A DNA stretch of 64,000 bases from Lasiosphaeris hirsuta (Eukaryota; Ascomycota; Sordariomycetes; Sordariales; Lasiosphaeriaceae). The notes beneath the pieces were generated by a model. It was not told where the DNA came from, searched no databases, and worked only from the letters and a program-made list of their open reading frames with translations. A program made the position numbers and the translations under genes. Shown piece after piece: positions 1 to 10,827 of this stretch (positions are counted from its first letter, which is position 1; every line of letters begins with the position of its first letter). Where the stretch lies: positions 4,960,001 to 5,024,000 of the forward strand of contig JAUKUA010000004.1 of NCBI GenBank assembly GCA_030549175.1. The letters run 5' to 3'.

Positions 1-1313
1 AGTGCTCTTCCTTTTGCAGGCATTCCTTGGGTTCGCATATCTCATGATCCTCTTTCTGTTAGGTAAGATAGATAGATGGCTTTGAATCACGCATCAGCTC
101 GGCAGCTTGGTGGATTCCTCGAACCGAGTTCTCGCAGACTGCCTTGTCCGCTTTTGTCGAGTTGTGCATCCATCTCGCTCATTTCGGAATGCATAGCAGA
201 CAGGACTCACTCTCTCTTCTGGCGGCCTTGGGTTGCTCATGTGTGCGGTATGCCATCGGCGATTTGAAGCTGAGTGCATCATGATGGCGAAACGAAACGT
301 CCAGAGACGGATTAGTTTGGGCATCTCTGCTTCGAACCGCCGGAGCGAAAGCAAGGCGACACTTGGCTTGTCGTTCGTTGAGACTCATCACACTTGTAGA
401 GTGAGCTGGGCCAGCTGGACAGATCGAGCCACAGGCATCGTCGGGTTGCCAGGGCGTCAACAGGAGCAAAGTGTGGCGGCCTGGGGGGCTCGACAGCGAT
501 CCACTGAGTCATGAAACATGTTCCTGGACGCGCATTGGCAGAAACCCAATGGGGGGGACAATTGAGTGGCTGCGATGCAGGAACGGTGTGGAGAGCAGCC
601 AATCAGGGCGTGCCGCGCACCCAGCTGCAGAGCCAACCAGGCCATCTCCACGACACTGGCGGGTCCTCGACCTGGGCCAGAGCTTGGGAGCCGACGTTGA
701 CCGCCTGACCTGCTGTCAGCTCGCGCCAGGTGCGCTGCAACTCGCTTCAGCTGGGGGCCCATGGCTCTCACAGGACGGCAAGTGTGCCAGCACTTCCGGA
801 GGGTCCCGCCTGCCACTTCCGACACGTCACGGTGCCCCGGTCCCCCGTCTTGGGCTCGACCTACACTAGCTCAGGCTCCAAACTAAAGTGGAAACAGCTG
901 GCCCATTCAGCGATGGCCAGGCAATATTTTGTAGCCGACGATTGGACCAGCCACTCTCCCAGCTTCTCCCAGCTCCAGCACTCGGCGCAGCGACGCCCAG
1001 CAGCCCGCAGCATCCCCGGTAGTTCCGTCTCTCGCGGCCATGCAACCTTATCGATGCTGTCTGGATGCCATGTCGATGCCGCCTTGAAACACTTGGGCAC
1101 AAACATGGCCTGAGGGGACAGGCAGCGGGGATAAATAGACGGTCGCGTCTGCCCCGATGCCATCCCATTTTCCTCATCATCACACAACAGCAAGACATCA
1201 GACAGCCTCCGCTTCAAAGCCAGCACTCAAGCACTCCAATCACTCCCAACACCAAACGCACAAAACATCACCACCACCACCACCACCCAACACCACCACC
1301 AATCACCATCATC
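1..1313. other. Non-coding 5' region of the first gene
   Basis: I see no convincing gene here. Several open frames overlap on both strands, but none has a recognisable domain or a consistent splice structure. The last 150 bases become CA-rich and pyrimidine-poor (CACCACCACC runs), which is typical of a fungal 5' leader just before a start codon. The upstream part is most simply promoter sequence. Confidence 0.5.
1131..1138 (+). promoter_or_regulatory. TATA-like element
   Basis: ATAAATAG lies 183 bases upstream of the start codon at 1314, after a GC-rich stretch and before the CA-rich leader. Position and sequence fit a TATA element for the small gene downstream; no transcript evidence is available. 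Confidence 0.3.
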
Positions 1314-1818
1314 ATGCCTTTCTTCAACGCCCACAGCATTGTAAGTCGATCCAGCACTCCCGGCTGTCCCACACTGCTAACCTCAGGCCTAGCGGGAGTC
1401 CCTGGTCATGGACCCGAGCGTCACCATCCCGCAGAGCAACCACCACGCGTCTCTCACCGTGGCCGAGCAGCGCCCGCTCGAGGTCGACTTCCAGGGCTGC
1501 GAGAGCGTCGTTTTCTGGGACGGTCCCTCGCGCACCGGCGACAAGTACCTCCTCCACACCAAGGGCACCGGCCGCGTGTCGCTCCCCGCTGGCGTGCAGA
1601 TGCACGTCACCAACGGCAAGGTGCTCCTCCGCCAAGCTCCCGCACGCCAGAGCGCCGGGGCCTCAACCGTCGGCGCCGGCTACGGCAGCTACCGCGACGG
1701 CTCGGCCTCGCCCAGCTATTCGCCCAACTCGCCCTCGCGCGTGGCTGACGACTTTGTCGTCCAGGAGGAGCACCCCGATGCGCAGAAGTGGTTCAGCCAG
1801 ATGGAGGTCCGCCGCTAG
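1314..1818 (+). CDS. Small hypothetical protein, two exons, 150 aa
   Basis: Model: exons 1314-1340 and 1393-1818, with a 52-bp phase-0 intron (GTAAGT donor, GCTAAC branch, CCTAG acceptor). The earlier AG at 1386 would put a TAG in frame, so the acceptor at 1392 is preferred. The nine-residue first exon supplies the ATG in a CA-rich leader typical of fungal genes. The body is compact and mixed polar, with Gly/Asp turns and alternating hydrophobics (residues about 20-95) suggestive of a small beta-rich domain. It is followed by a Ser/Pro/Gly/Tyr-rich tail holding one YSPNSPS heptad. I do not recognise the family and assign no function. GC-rich third positions and the clean splice make a real gene likely. 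Confidence 0.7.
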
Positions 1819-2962
1819 ATTTCGACCTCTCTCGAGGACCGGGAAGCGGTGATGGATGGAGGCGGGATGGGGCCGCGAGATCGAGTCGACGCGGGCTGAG
1901 CCGGTATTGACTACAGAGTAGCTGTTCCCCTCCCCTCTCTTCTACTTTTTTTTTTTTTTTTTCCCCTACCCTTCCCAGGCTGGTTGCAGCTGAGAACGGA
2001 ACCAAGTGCTGGGATTCGAGATGGTGGGATTTGCATGGATTGGGTCATTTTCTGGCATGGGTCGTTGGGATTTCGGGTTTTTTTCATGGGGATTAGCATC
2101 GAGTGCCGCGAGAAATAGAGCGCACTCTCCTTCGGGACGGATGGGACTGGCAAGTCGGGGCACATAGCATAACGACCTTTCATTGAGAATTGAACCATTT
2201 CTGGCAATTTGCGCTGCATTCCGAGTCTGATGTGACATGAACTGAGTAGAGTTTAGTGTCGGGCGTGATTTGACTGAGAAGAGTTCAGTCGCCGAAAAGG
2301 CGCACTGATTGCACCGGGGCAGTGCTTCCAAAGATGGACAAAACAAGTCGACACGTCGACATGCGCAGATGTGACTCCTATTAGCACTTGTAAAAAAAAA
2401 AAAGATGCAGAAAAGAGAATTCTCCAAGCCGACGAGCCGGACGTTCCCCCGTTTCACGTCACTGGCGGTGGCTTGCAGGCCTCTTGGCCTATCAGAGCCA
2501 ATGGCGGCCCTCCACCTTCCCCGTCTTGGTGGCGCCCTCGCTCCACAATCCCTCGAACAATTGCCCCGATGCCGACCCGTGAAGAGAGGCCCTGGGCGCA
2601 CCCGCTAGCCCAGGATGCCACGCTTATTGTTTTGGTGGCGTTCGGCCGGATCGGAATCTCCCCGCCTTTGGCATTTTGGCGTCGATGCCGTGCAACATTG
2701 CGTCGAGGCTTGGACCCTGATGGCGCGCGGCCATTTATCTGCTCTGTCGCGACGGCATATCTTGAGAAAAGATACAAAAAGGGCGTGTGCCGCCGGACTT
2801 GAATGTTTGGATTGGCAGTTCCAAGACAAGTCTCGTCAGCTTCATCCCATCATTCCACCCACACCGAGCTAATTCCCTTTCTCAACCACACGTTCAAAAT
2901 CACCAGCTTCAAGTTCATCTGACTTACACCAAACCAAATCAAACCACCACCTCACCCCCAAA
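1819..2962. other. Intergenic region with homopolymer runs
   Basis: This holds the 3' end of the first gene and the promoter of the next. There is a T17 run at 1946-1962 and an A12 run at 2392-2403. Open frames here have no family resemblance. Bases 2880-2962 are CA-rich, as expected of a 5' leader. Confidence 0.5.
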
Positions 2963-3700
2963 ATGCCCAAAACCATCCTCTTCATCGGCGCCACCGGCGG
3001 CTGCGTCCTCTCCACCCTCCAGCGCTCCCTCGCAGCCGGACACACCTGCATCGCCCTCTGCCGCACACCCTCCAACCTCAACTCCAAACTCACGCCCGCC
3101 GAGCAGTCAGCCGTGCACATCACCCAAGGCAACGCGCACGACGCATCGGCCCTGCGCGGCGCCCTTACCGTCTCGTCCGCCGCGCAGCCCACCTTGGTCG
3201 ACTACGTCATCTCGGGCATCGGCAACCCCGTGACCAAGGAGGGCATCCTGCACCCCGACAATGACGTGTGCCGGCGCGGCATGGAGACGCTCCTGGGGGC
3301 TGTGGCGGGGCTGCGCGCTGAGGGCGTCGGCGGGCGGGTGCGGATCCTGGGGATTAGCTCGACGGGCGTGAGTGACTTTGGGCGGGATATCCCGTTTGCC
3401 ATGATTCCGCTGTACAAGGTCATGTTGCATGTGCCGCACAAGGATAAGAAGGGGATGGAGGATTTGCTGATCGCGAGCGGGGAGGAGTGGACCGTGGTCA
3501 GGCCGAGTTGGCTGACGAATGGGGAGGGGGGTGTGACGGAGGTGAGGGCGGGTATGGAGGATCCCGAGAGGAAGGAGGTGGTTACCAAGGCGGTGGGGTA
3601 TACCATCTCGAGAGAGGACGTTGGGAAGTGGATTTTTGATAATGTGGTGGAGGAGGCGGATGGGAAGTGGGTGAAGAGAATTGCGTCGCTGACGTATTAG
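2963..3700 (+). CDS. NAD(P)-binding Rossmann-fold protein (NmrA/atypical SDR type), 245 aa
   Basis: A single uninterrupted reading frame starts at an ATG after a CA-rich leader with AAAATG context. The N-terminus is a beta strand (KTILFIGATGG) with the glycine-rich dinucleotide loop at residues 8-12, then a helix and a basic CRTPSNL segment, as in NmrA-like and NAD(P)H-binding (NAD_binding_10) proteins. Further on are an ISGIGNP segment (about 86-92), a GISSTG segment (about 131-136) and VRPSWLTNGEG (about 178-188), typical of these small cytosolic oxidoreductase-like or sensor proteins. No Tyr-x-x-x-Lys active-site pair is obvious, so enzymatic activity is uncertain. It ends with ISREDVGKWIFDNV, the usual C-terminal helix of the family. 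Length is normal and the gene looks intact. Substrate cannot be told. Confidence 0.85.
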   Translation: MPKTILFIGATGGCVLSTLQRSLAAGHTCIALCRTPSNLNSKLTPAEQSAVHITQGNAHDASALRGALTVSSAAQPTLVDYVISGIGNPVTKEGILHPDNDVCRRGMETLLGAVAGLRAEGVGGRVRILGISSTGVSDFGRDIPFAMIPLYKVMLHVPHKDKKGMEDLLIASGEEWTVVRPSWLTNGEGGVTEVRAGMEDPERKEVVTKAVGYTISREDVGKWIFDNVVEEADGKWVKRIASLTY

Positions 3701-6630
3701 CCGGTTTTGGAGACGGTGTTTAGTTCCTTTGATATCCCGCTTTGTAGTTTTGTTTTTGTTTTGACGTCACGAGGTTTTCTCCGCGTAATTATTTGATAGA
3801 CATTTAGAAGGTTGATTTATGAAACATTACCCCCAACCTGGGATATTTGTGAGAATGTGATCCTGAAAGGGAGGTGATACATGAAGACGCCTTTCTAGTA
3901 TTTCGAAAGGCCTTTCCTCCATTAGAAGAGGCACTATTACCATTTTGAAGGAACCTACAGTACTTCAAAAGGCTATTTTAACATGTGAAAACCCCTTATG
4001 CTTTCTAAGAACTACTACAGTTTCGGGAGTAACTTATAAATTATCTACCCAGCAATCCGTAACCGGAATATCCGCCCTATGAGTCAACCTATTTGCTCTC
4101 GCGGAGAACATCCGCAAGCACTTCGGCAGCCTTCACAATATACGGTCCAACGTCATCGCCTAGTCGGCAATCGCACATCGCCTACGAAAGCCTTTCGCTG
4201 GTCATTTAGATGGATTGCCCGAGGGCCACGGTCGTATCGGGGGTAGAAACCTGTCATCATGCCTAGCCTTCATCTCGTCGGTATTTTGTGTACGCGTCTG
4301 ACGTGTACGCGTGTTTGTATGCGTTCTTTTGATTTTGACGCTCTTCATTATGTGCATATCAGGGTATGGCGGGTAAGAGCCCGGAGGGCGGGAGACTGAA
4401 CGGATCTGCCAGGGTCGGAAGTCGAAGGGGACCGCTAAAGTCGAATATAAGCGGCCTCGATGACTGCGGCTGCTGCTGTAGTGTGCCAAGGAGGAATAAG
4501 GGAAAGTGGTGGGAAGAAAAGTAGGTGTCGAGCGAAAATCCCATGCCGACTAAAGCTCCAGTGGGCTAGTGTACCGGAGTTAGAACCGGGCGATCATCTA
4601 GACTAAATGTTAGGTAGTTTGCTGTTTGGGTATAGCCTATTGCCGAGACTGGAGTTGAAGTTAGGGAATAGGTGTAGACTTACTATACTGAAGATAAACC
4701 TATCATTGTCTAACGAGGTATCGGCCAAAGTGTGTATATAAGTGTATTGGAGTAGGAGACGGTTTAAGAAATGAATGGTAGAAGAGGAGTAATCGACGGT
4801 CGACGGTGAAGTTTGGCGTATATGTGGGTACATACTAGTACCTATGACACATCCATATCTCTTTATTCACCCCCCATAACATTTTCTGACCAAGTCAGGA
4901 TTAATCATAGAGCCTGAGTAGGAGGTGAGGCAAAGCGAGTACCTCCCTGAGCTGAGGCGAGTTCGGCTATAGTTACTGTGATTTAAAATCGGGCCGCTCC
5001 TGAACCCAGTTTAGGGACACCAGTCCATTAAGTACTACCGTTTTCTTTTACCCATATAAGCAACCACCGTTAACAGACCTCCTGAATTGCCGCTCGTTAT
5101 TAGAGCGTAACTCTAAAGGCCCAAGTCAAATTTCAATTTTCTAAACTACAGATATAACGTTTTGTAACCCTGTGAGGCGTCGGGCTGACAAGGATAGGGG
5201 GTCGTCGCCGTACAAGATGATAGAACAGTAATTAAGCGGTTATAAGAAGATCAATTGAAGTCTGGACCCCCTAACTCGGTTGAGTGGTCTAGTACTCTTT
5301 TCTATCTGGACTAGGGTATCCGTAAACGGTAGAGTGATTTGAGGTCTCTTTGTTGCCTGTGTCCCGAACTATCCCACTCCTTACACAGGGCTTCCGCGGA
5401 GGTGTTCTTTATCCTATGCTCTGCATCGCCCAACGGTGCTCCTGGTACCTACACTCGCAGTGTGTGTTACAAATAGGGTAGTTAGAAGTTTATTAATTAA
5501 ATTATGTAACTATGAACTAAATCGGTTAAAACAGCTCCGTTATACTTAATTAACCTCAGTGAATTCAGACTTAGCCTTGGTAAGACGTTGACGTTAAGTT
5601 TTCTACGAACAAAAAAAGATATGTACCTATGGCGGCAGAATTACTCCTTTTTATTCGACTAGTCTGCTGGCAGAAAATTTACCCAGCTCTCAATAAGGAG
5701 CCCAGTTCCCACCCTTCACCCCAATTTTGGTCTTTCTGTCGCTGGTACAAGTCGCTAGCGGAATCGGCTTCCGCTATTTTTCGTCAACGTCAATTCTTCG
5801 CACGGGCATTTTATGCATCTAACCGACCACACCGTGCGACCCTGCACGCGTCTCAGTATGGCACGCACATGTAATAATGCATGTACCGACTGCCTGGCAG
5901 TAATGCCGGACGCGGCCGATCCGCGATCCAGCGAAGTTGCCTAGCTTCGGTTTGTCAAGCTGTCCTCATACGGTGGAGTCCTCGGCTCTCGGTGAGCGGG
6001 AGCATCGAATCGGTGGGGACGAGGGGTTCAGGGTGGGGCGCATTGGCATTGTCGGCGCCACCTCCATTTGCAGGCCAGCGAGAATGGAGGTATCTGCGCA
6101 GGCTTCGTTCGCTCGGCTTGCCAATGTTGACGAATCGTACGGATCGTACTTTGATCAGATACTTAGATCAGTTGATCTCCCGTTCCCTTCGTTTCGCGAA
6201 GCTTTCAACACCGGGCGCAACCGATGCGTCGAAGTCGAAGCCGTCCATTGTTTCGTTCCCAGCGCCGCGCCTGGTTTCTAGGACTGCCGCGCTGGATGGG
6301 ACAGAACGCGTCTAAGACGTTTCGTCAATTTACCGCTCATCGTACCGCTGGCCGACAGAAAAAGCGCGCTGCAGCAGAGAAGCATGTGGCGTCTGAACGA
6401 TTGGCCATGGCTGTGTTGTTGGGCAGCAATGCTTCAGCCCGAAAGATGGTTGGCAGCATCCAGCTCGCCTCTCCCCCACCTTCCTTTCCCCTTTGCGACT
6501 TCGCATTCACTCGCGCGATCGTCATCTTGCTTCAGACATAGCGAGGTTAAGCAGCTAACCTGTCAGGCACCAGCGTGATTACGCATCGGCCATCTGTCGA
6601 CTTCTTAGCTGATTCGACAACGCAATAGAA
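3701..6630. other. AT-rich, gene-poor region
   Basis: From the 3' end of the NAD(P)-binding gene to about 5.9 kb the sequence becomes clearly AT-rich, with many stops in all frames. It contains one copy of a dispersed repeat (listed separately). From about 5.9 to 6.6 kb the composition returns to GC-rich, and this part is probably the NLR promoter. Frames such as 5881-6315 have no recognisable domain and overlap other frames. The composition shift fits old RIP-mutated repeats. Confidence 0.5.
5160..5474. repeat. Dispersed repeat, copy 1 (partner at 19.67 kb)
   Basis: About 310 bases align in direct orientation with 19669-19975. Shared blocks include ACAAGGATAGGGGGT, CTCTTTTCTATCTGG, TTTGAGGTCTCTTTGTTGCC and TGTTCTTTATCCT. 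Many differences are G-to-A or C-to-T in this copy (for example the partner's GGTGGAGCAAGGTG region reads AT-richer here), as expected of stronger RIP. The partner keeps an open frame of about 100 codons and this copy does not. Its identity is unknown: transposon or duplicated gene fragment. Confidence 0.7.
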
Positions 6631-9600
6631 ATGATGGATGGATTCCTATCACGGCCGAAGAAGCGCAAGACTCCGCCCAATCCTCAAGCACATCCCAACA
6701 CAGACACCAGTCCGTCCGAGAACCCCCCGATTCCCTCCTTCCCAGACGGAGTGAAGGTTCTGCACGACTGCCCCGACGCCACCGTCGACATCTGCTTTGT
6801 CCATGGTCTGACAGGGGACCGGGAGAGCACATGGACCGCCGACGGGCAGTCCGTACCCTGGCCAAAGACTCTTCTCCCGCCGAAGCTCGACAAAGCTCGC
6901 ATACTTACATACGGCTACGACGCATACATAGTGCGAAAAGGAGTTGCGTCGTCGAATCGGCTGATCGATCATGCTACGAACCTCCTGAACGACTTGACGA
7001 CAGACAGAGTCTGCTGCAATGCGCCATCTCGCCCCATCATATTCGTCGTCCACAGCCTGGGCGGCCTTATCTGCAAACAGGCCGTTCTCCTCTCACGGAA
7101 CAACCCAGATACCCATCTTCGGGGCATATTCAATTGCACCACCGGCATCGTATTTATGGGTACTCCCCACAGGGGAGCTTGGATGGCTGACTGGGCTGAG
7201 ATTCCGGCTTCGGCTCTTGGTCTGGTAAAATCAGTCAACAAGTCGCTGCTAGAGATCTTACAGACAAATAACCAGGCCCTCGAGCTCATTCAAGTCAACT
7301 TCTGGTCAATGATACGGGAACGGCAAAAAGCCAATCAACCTCCAGATGTCACATGTTTCTTTGAGGAACTACCTGTACCTAGGGTTGGGAAAGTCGTGTC
7401 CAAGGAATCCGCTACTCTTGAGGGCTACAATTCCATTACCATCCACGCCAATCACAGGGACATGGTCAAGTTTGCCTCTGTTGAGGAGAACGGGTTCAAA
7501 AGGTTGCTGGGAGAGCTAGTCCGATGGGTATCGCAACTCGGTAAGGAGAATTAGCCAATTGCTTCTGAGAACACACTGGGCTAAATCTGCTTTGGAGGCC
7601 AGGTACTATCTCAGACCGCGCAAGATTGCCTCAAGTCACTAGCCTTTCCGCAAATACAGAACCGCTCCCATGAAATCCGCAGTGCCTTTAAGGGGACATG
7701 CGAGTGGCTGCTTCAACATAAAATGTTCGGTAGCTGGACCGCTTGCGACCGAGGCCTGCTCTGGATCAAGGGAAAGCCCGGCTCTGGGAAGTCGACTCTG
7801 CTAAAATATGCTCTCGATAAACACGAAACTAGGGACGGCGCCCTTGTTCTCTCGTTCTTCTTTCACGGTCGCGGCAATGAGCTCCAAAGGACGCCTCTTG
7901 GCCTCTGGCGGTCTCTCCTTCATCAGGTCCTTCGGCAAGCCCCCGGCGCACTGCAAGATCTCGTCGACGAGTTTGAAACAAAGCGCAAACAGATCGGCAA
8001 GCCGGGTGAAGACTGGCACTGGCATGAGGAGGAATTGTTGTCCTTCTTCAATTCGTCTCTTCCGAAGGTCCTAAAAACTCGTCCGGTCTGGTTATTTATC
8101 GACGCCTTAGACGAATGTGGCAACGAGAAAGCAGTCAGGCTAGTTGAGATTTTCAAGTCTTTGCTAAAGAGTCTCCCATCCCAGTCCGTACGCCTCGGAC
8201 AGTGTCGCATCTGCTTCTCTTGTCGCCACTACCCGATCCTAGATCTGGGTGAAAGCATGTTCGAAATATGCGCCGAGGCTGAAAACCAAGGGGACATTTC
8301 GACGTTTGTGGATGACCAACTCGCCGGGTTCCGTAAGCGTACGTCATCTACGATTCCGGCCTTGATTACGGAACGTGCCTCTGGCGTTTTTATGTGGGCG
8401 CGTCTCGTTGTAAAGCAAGTTCTGGACCTGGAGCGTGAAGGAGTCGCATTAAAGAAGATCGAAGGGATAATCCATTTCATCCCTGCAGATCTCGATAAAC
8501 TCTACCGACAACTCATTCGGAGTATGAAACCGGCCTCCCAAAAACTGATCCAATGGATTTGCTTTGCCACGCGGCCTTTATCAATTGACGAGTTGCGATG
8601 GGCTATGGTTATCGAGGCCGATTGCCCACACCAGTCGTTACAGGCATGCGAGAGCGCGGATGATTACGTACCCGACAGTGTCCAGATGAAGAGGCAAGTT
8701 CAGACGCTCAGCTGCGGTCTTGCCGAAGTCAGCCAAGCGCAGGCTGTCCAGTTCATCCACCAGTCCGTCAAGGACTTCTTCGTCGAGACAGGCCTCCCAG
8801 CTTTGGGCGGCGACGCAACGTCGGCCGAGACGGCAATCAGAGCACACTTCCAATTGTCCAAGATTTGCATACGCTACTTGGCAATGGAAGAGATCGGTCG
8901 GTCAACAACCTACAACGACTTTACATTTTTGCGTTACGTCACGACCTCGTGGTTATCGCATGCACAGCAGTGTGATGCTAGAAGCATCCGTCAAGAGGAT
9001 CTCCTGGCGTTGTTTGCTTGGCCATCAAACAATCTCGTAGAGTTATGGATGCGCATTTACCGGGCAATAGATAGATATTCAGGTGACTGTCCATCAGAAG
9101 GAACTAACCTGCTACACGTCATATCGAGATATGGAGTCTTTGGGCTAGTGAGGGCCATTCTGCAAAGTACATACCAAATTACTACTGCTGTTGACGCGAA
9201 AGATAAGGACGGCCGGACGCCACTGTGGCGGGCTGCCGAGAACGGCCACGAGGCCGTCGTACGATTGCTGCTCGATACCGGCGCTGCTGTTGACGCGAAA
9301 GATAAGGACGGCCGGACGCCACTGTGGCGGGCTGCCGAGAACGGCCACGAGGCCGTCGTACGATTGCTACTCGATACCGGCGCTGCTGTTGACGCGAAAG
9401 GTAAGTACGGCCGGACGCCACTGTGGCGGGCTGCCGAGAACGGCCACGAGGCCGTCGTACGATTGCTGCTCGATACCGGCGCTGCTGTTGACGCGAAAGA
9501 TAAGTACGGCCGGATGCCACTGTGGCGGGCTGCCGGGAACGGCCACGAGGCCGTCGTACGATTGCTACTCGATACCGGCGCTGCTGTTGACACGAAGAAT

Positions 9601-9852
9601 GAGTACGGCCGGACGCCACTGTGGGGGGCTGCCGGGAACGGCCACGAGGCCGTCGTACGATTGCTGCTCGATACCGGCGCTGCTGTTGACGCGAAAGATA
9701 AGTACGGCCAGATGCCACTGTGGCGGGCTGCCGGGAACGGCCACGAGGCCGTCGTACGATTACTACAATGCCATGCCTACACCAGTGGTACCCCTGCCGT
9801 CTCTACTTACCTCACGATACCACTCTATGATTCGACAGAGCCGGTAACATGA
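6631..9852 (+). CDS. NLR: SesB-like alpha/beta hydrolase - NACHT - ankyrin repeats, about 1054 aa
   Basis: Exons 6631-7540 and 7598-9852 join through a 57-bp intron (GTAAGG donor, CTAAAT branch, GGAG acceptor, phase 1). The splice restores the segment [14 protein letters not shown] and TCEWLL that precedes NACHT domains in fungal NLRs. Domains in order: residues about 40-300, a SesB-like serine hydrolase (oxyanion strand ICFVHGLTG, nucleophile elbow [15 protein letters not shown]); about 345-510, NACHT with Walker [10 protein letters not shown] (about 362-370) and Walker [12 protein letters not shown]; a helical region with the conserved SIDELRWAM; about 835-1030, six 33-residue ankyrin repeats. 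The family acts in cytosolic non-self recognition and heterokaryon incompatibility, with repeats sensing and the N-terminal domain as effector. After repeat six the frame runs into an unrelated tail and stops; ankyrin debris follows. This suggests the array once continued. Confidence 0.9.
9190..9783 (+). repeat. Six tandem 99-bp ankyrin-coding repeats
   Basis: Units start at 9190, 9289, 9388, 9487, 9586 and 9685, each exactly 99 bp (33 codons, [23 protein letters not shown] ankyrin unit). Units are almost identical at the nucleotide level. Differences cluster in the codons for the segment before TPL (DKD, GKY, DKY, NEY) and in single sites (R/Q, T/M, E/G, R/G). The last unit diverges after RLL. 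Such near-identity implies recent amplification or unequal crossing-over. Unit three contains a perfect GTAAGT that could act as a cryptic splice donor. Confidence 0.95.
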
Positions 9853-10039
9853 TGAATCCTATTATTTTCTATTCGGATTTGTCTTCTAGGGAAGGGTATG
9901 GGAGACAATGTCAATTTATAGCCTTTCATGACCTCGTTCTACCAGTTTCTAGATAATTTGTCAAAAATCGCCGCTTTCTACGTATTTGTCAACAAGGTTA
10001 CTATCAGTTGATTGAACAGGTGGCAATAGTGACAATAGT

Positions 10040-10275
10040 GGCGACTATCATCATTAGGCTAAAAATTACCTTAGTAAGCTTAGGCATTGACCTCAAGGAT
10101 GGTACCGACACGAAAAATCATCGTGGGTCGCCAAGGAAGGACACGAGGTTGTCGTCCTCAGCTACTCAGCACGGCAAGGTCGATGTCAATGCGAGAGATA
10201 GATATGACCGGACGCCGCTATAGTAATGCTGCCGACAATGGGCATGAAGCTGTCCTTAAGCTGTTGAAGTAAGCG
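10040..10275 (+). pseudogene. Degenerate ankyrin repeats downstream of the NLR
   Basis: Short ankyrin-like pieces appear in changing frames: a WVAKEGHEVVV-like piece near 10130, VDVNARDRYDRTPL ending at a TAG near 10220, then NAADNGHEAVLKLLK to about 10270 in another frame. Each matches the NLR repeat consensus (TPL, A.NGHEAV..LL) but is more diverged than the six intact units. These are most simply the decayed 3' end of the NLR's ankyrin array, separated by the premature end at 9852. Confidence 0.65.
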
Positions 10276-10324
10276 AAGGAGTATATTAATCCCTCTATAT
10301 TTTCTATCCTTGGTATGACACAGA

Positions 10325-10510
10325 AAGGGCGAGGATGGCGAAATTATTTTGTGGCTGTCTCAGAGCCTACCAACTGCGCCGAAAGTGCCGGGTTCCCGCC
10401 CTACTGATTGTGGCACTGGTTGCATTGAGCATGGCGGCCAGACCAAGAAAGAGTGGGACTTCCTTGTTGAAACTGCTGCTGTAGCTCTCGCCGCTAACAA
10501 CGGCAACTGA
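10325..10510 (+). other. Open frame without start codon, possible old gene tail
   Basis: An open frame of about 61 codons runs to a TGA at 10508. It contains the segment GGQTKKEWDFLVETAAVALA, which has good codon balance and an amphipathic helical look. No ATG and no upstream continuation are visible, apart from a possible acceptor AG near 10323. It may be the C-terminal coding tail of the ancestral NLR or of another lost gene. Confidence 0.2.
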
Positions 10511-10827
10511 TCATGTCATCTATTCTGTAGGGTTGTATCTTAGTTGAGTTTTGGGTTCTCCCGAGTTCTCGGCATTTTGTATGGTTTGTTTTCGGGATCA
10601 CTCATTACTATCTTTGCACCTTTTCAAGTTTCAAGATGTTTCTGGGCATTTTGCCCCATGTAAAGCTAGATAAGACGTACTTGCGTGTCCATTTCACTTT
10701 CCTTCATTAGTAGGGTTTTTACAGGCTGTAGAAACCATCCACCAACCAGATTGAGACATAGTCGGAATACTCTTTCCGTGCTTTTGTGCAGATTCTGCGT
10801 ATCATTGAGGAAATTCTAAGCTTCCCA

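Noticed and set aside
457..1226. Several open frames of 110-132 codons on both strands
   Set aside because: They overlap each other, show no domain or splice logic, and lie in the promoter side of the first gene.
5881..6315. 144-codon plus-strand frame before the NLR
   Set aside because: Arg/Ser/Leu-rich low-information sequence with no family likeness and a competing frame; more likely NLR promoter DNA.
9057..9718. Long minus-strand and second plus-strand frames with repeats
   Set aside because: They are shadows of the 99-bp ankyrin repeats; the period is a multiple of three, so all frames stay open.
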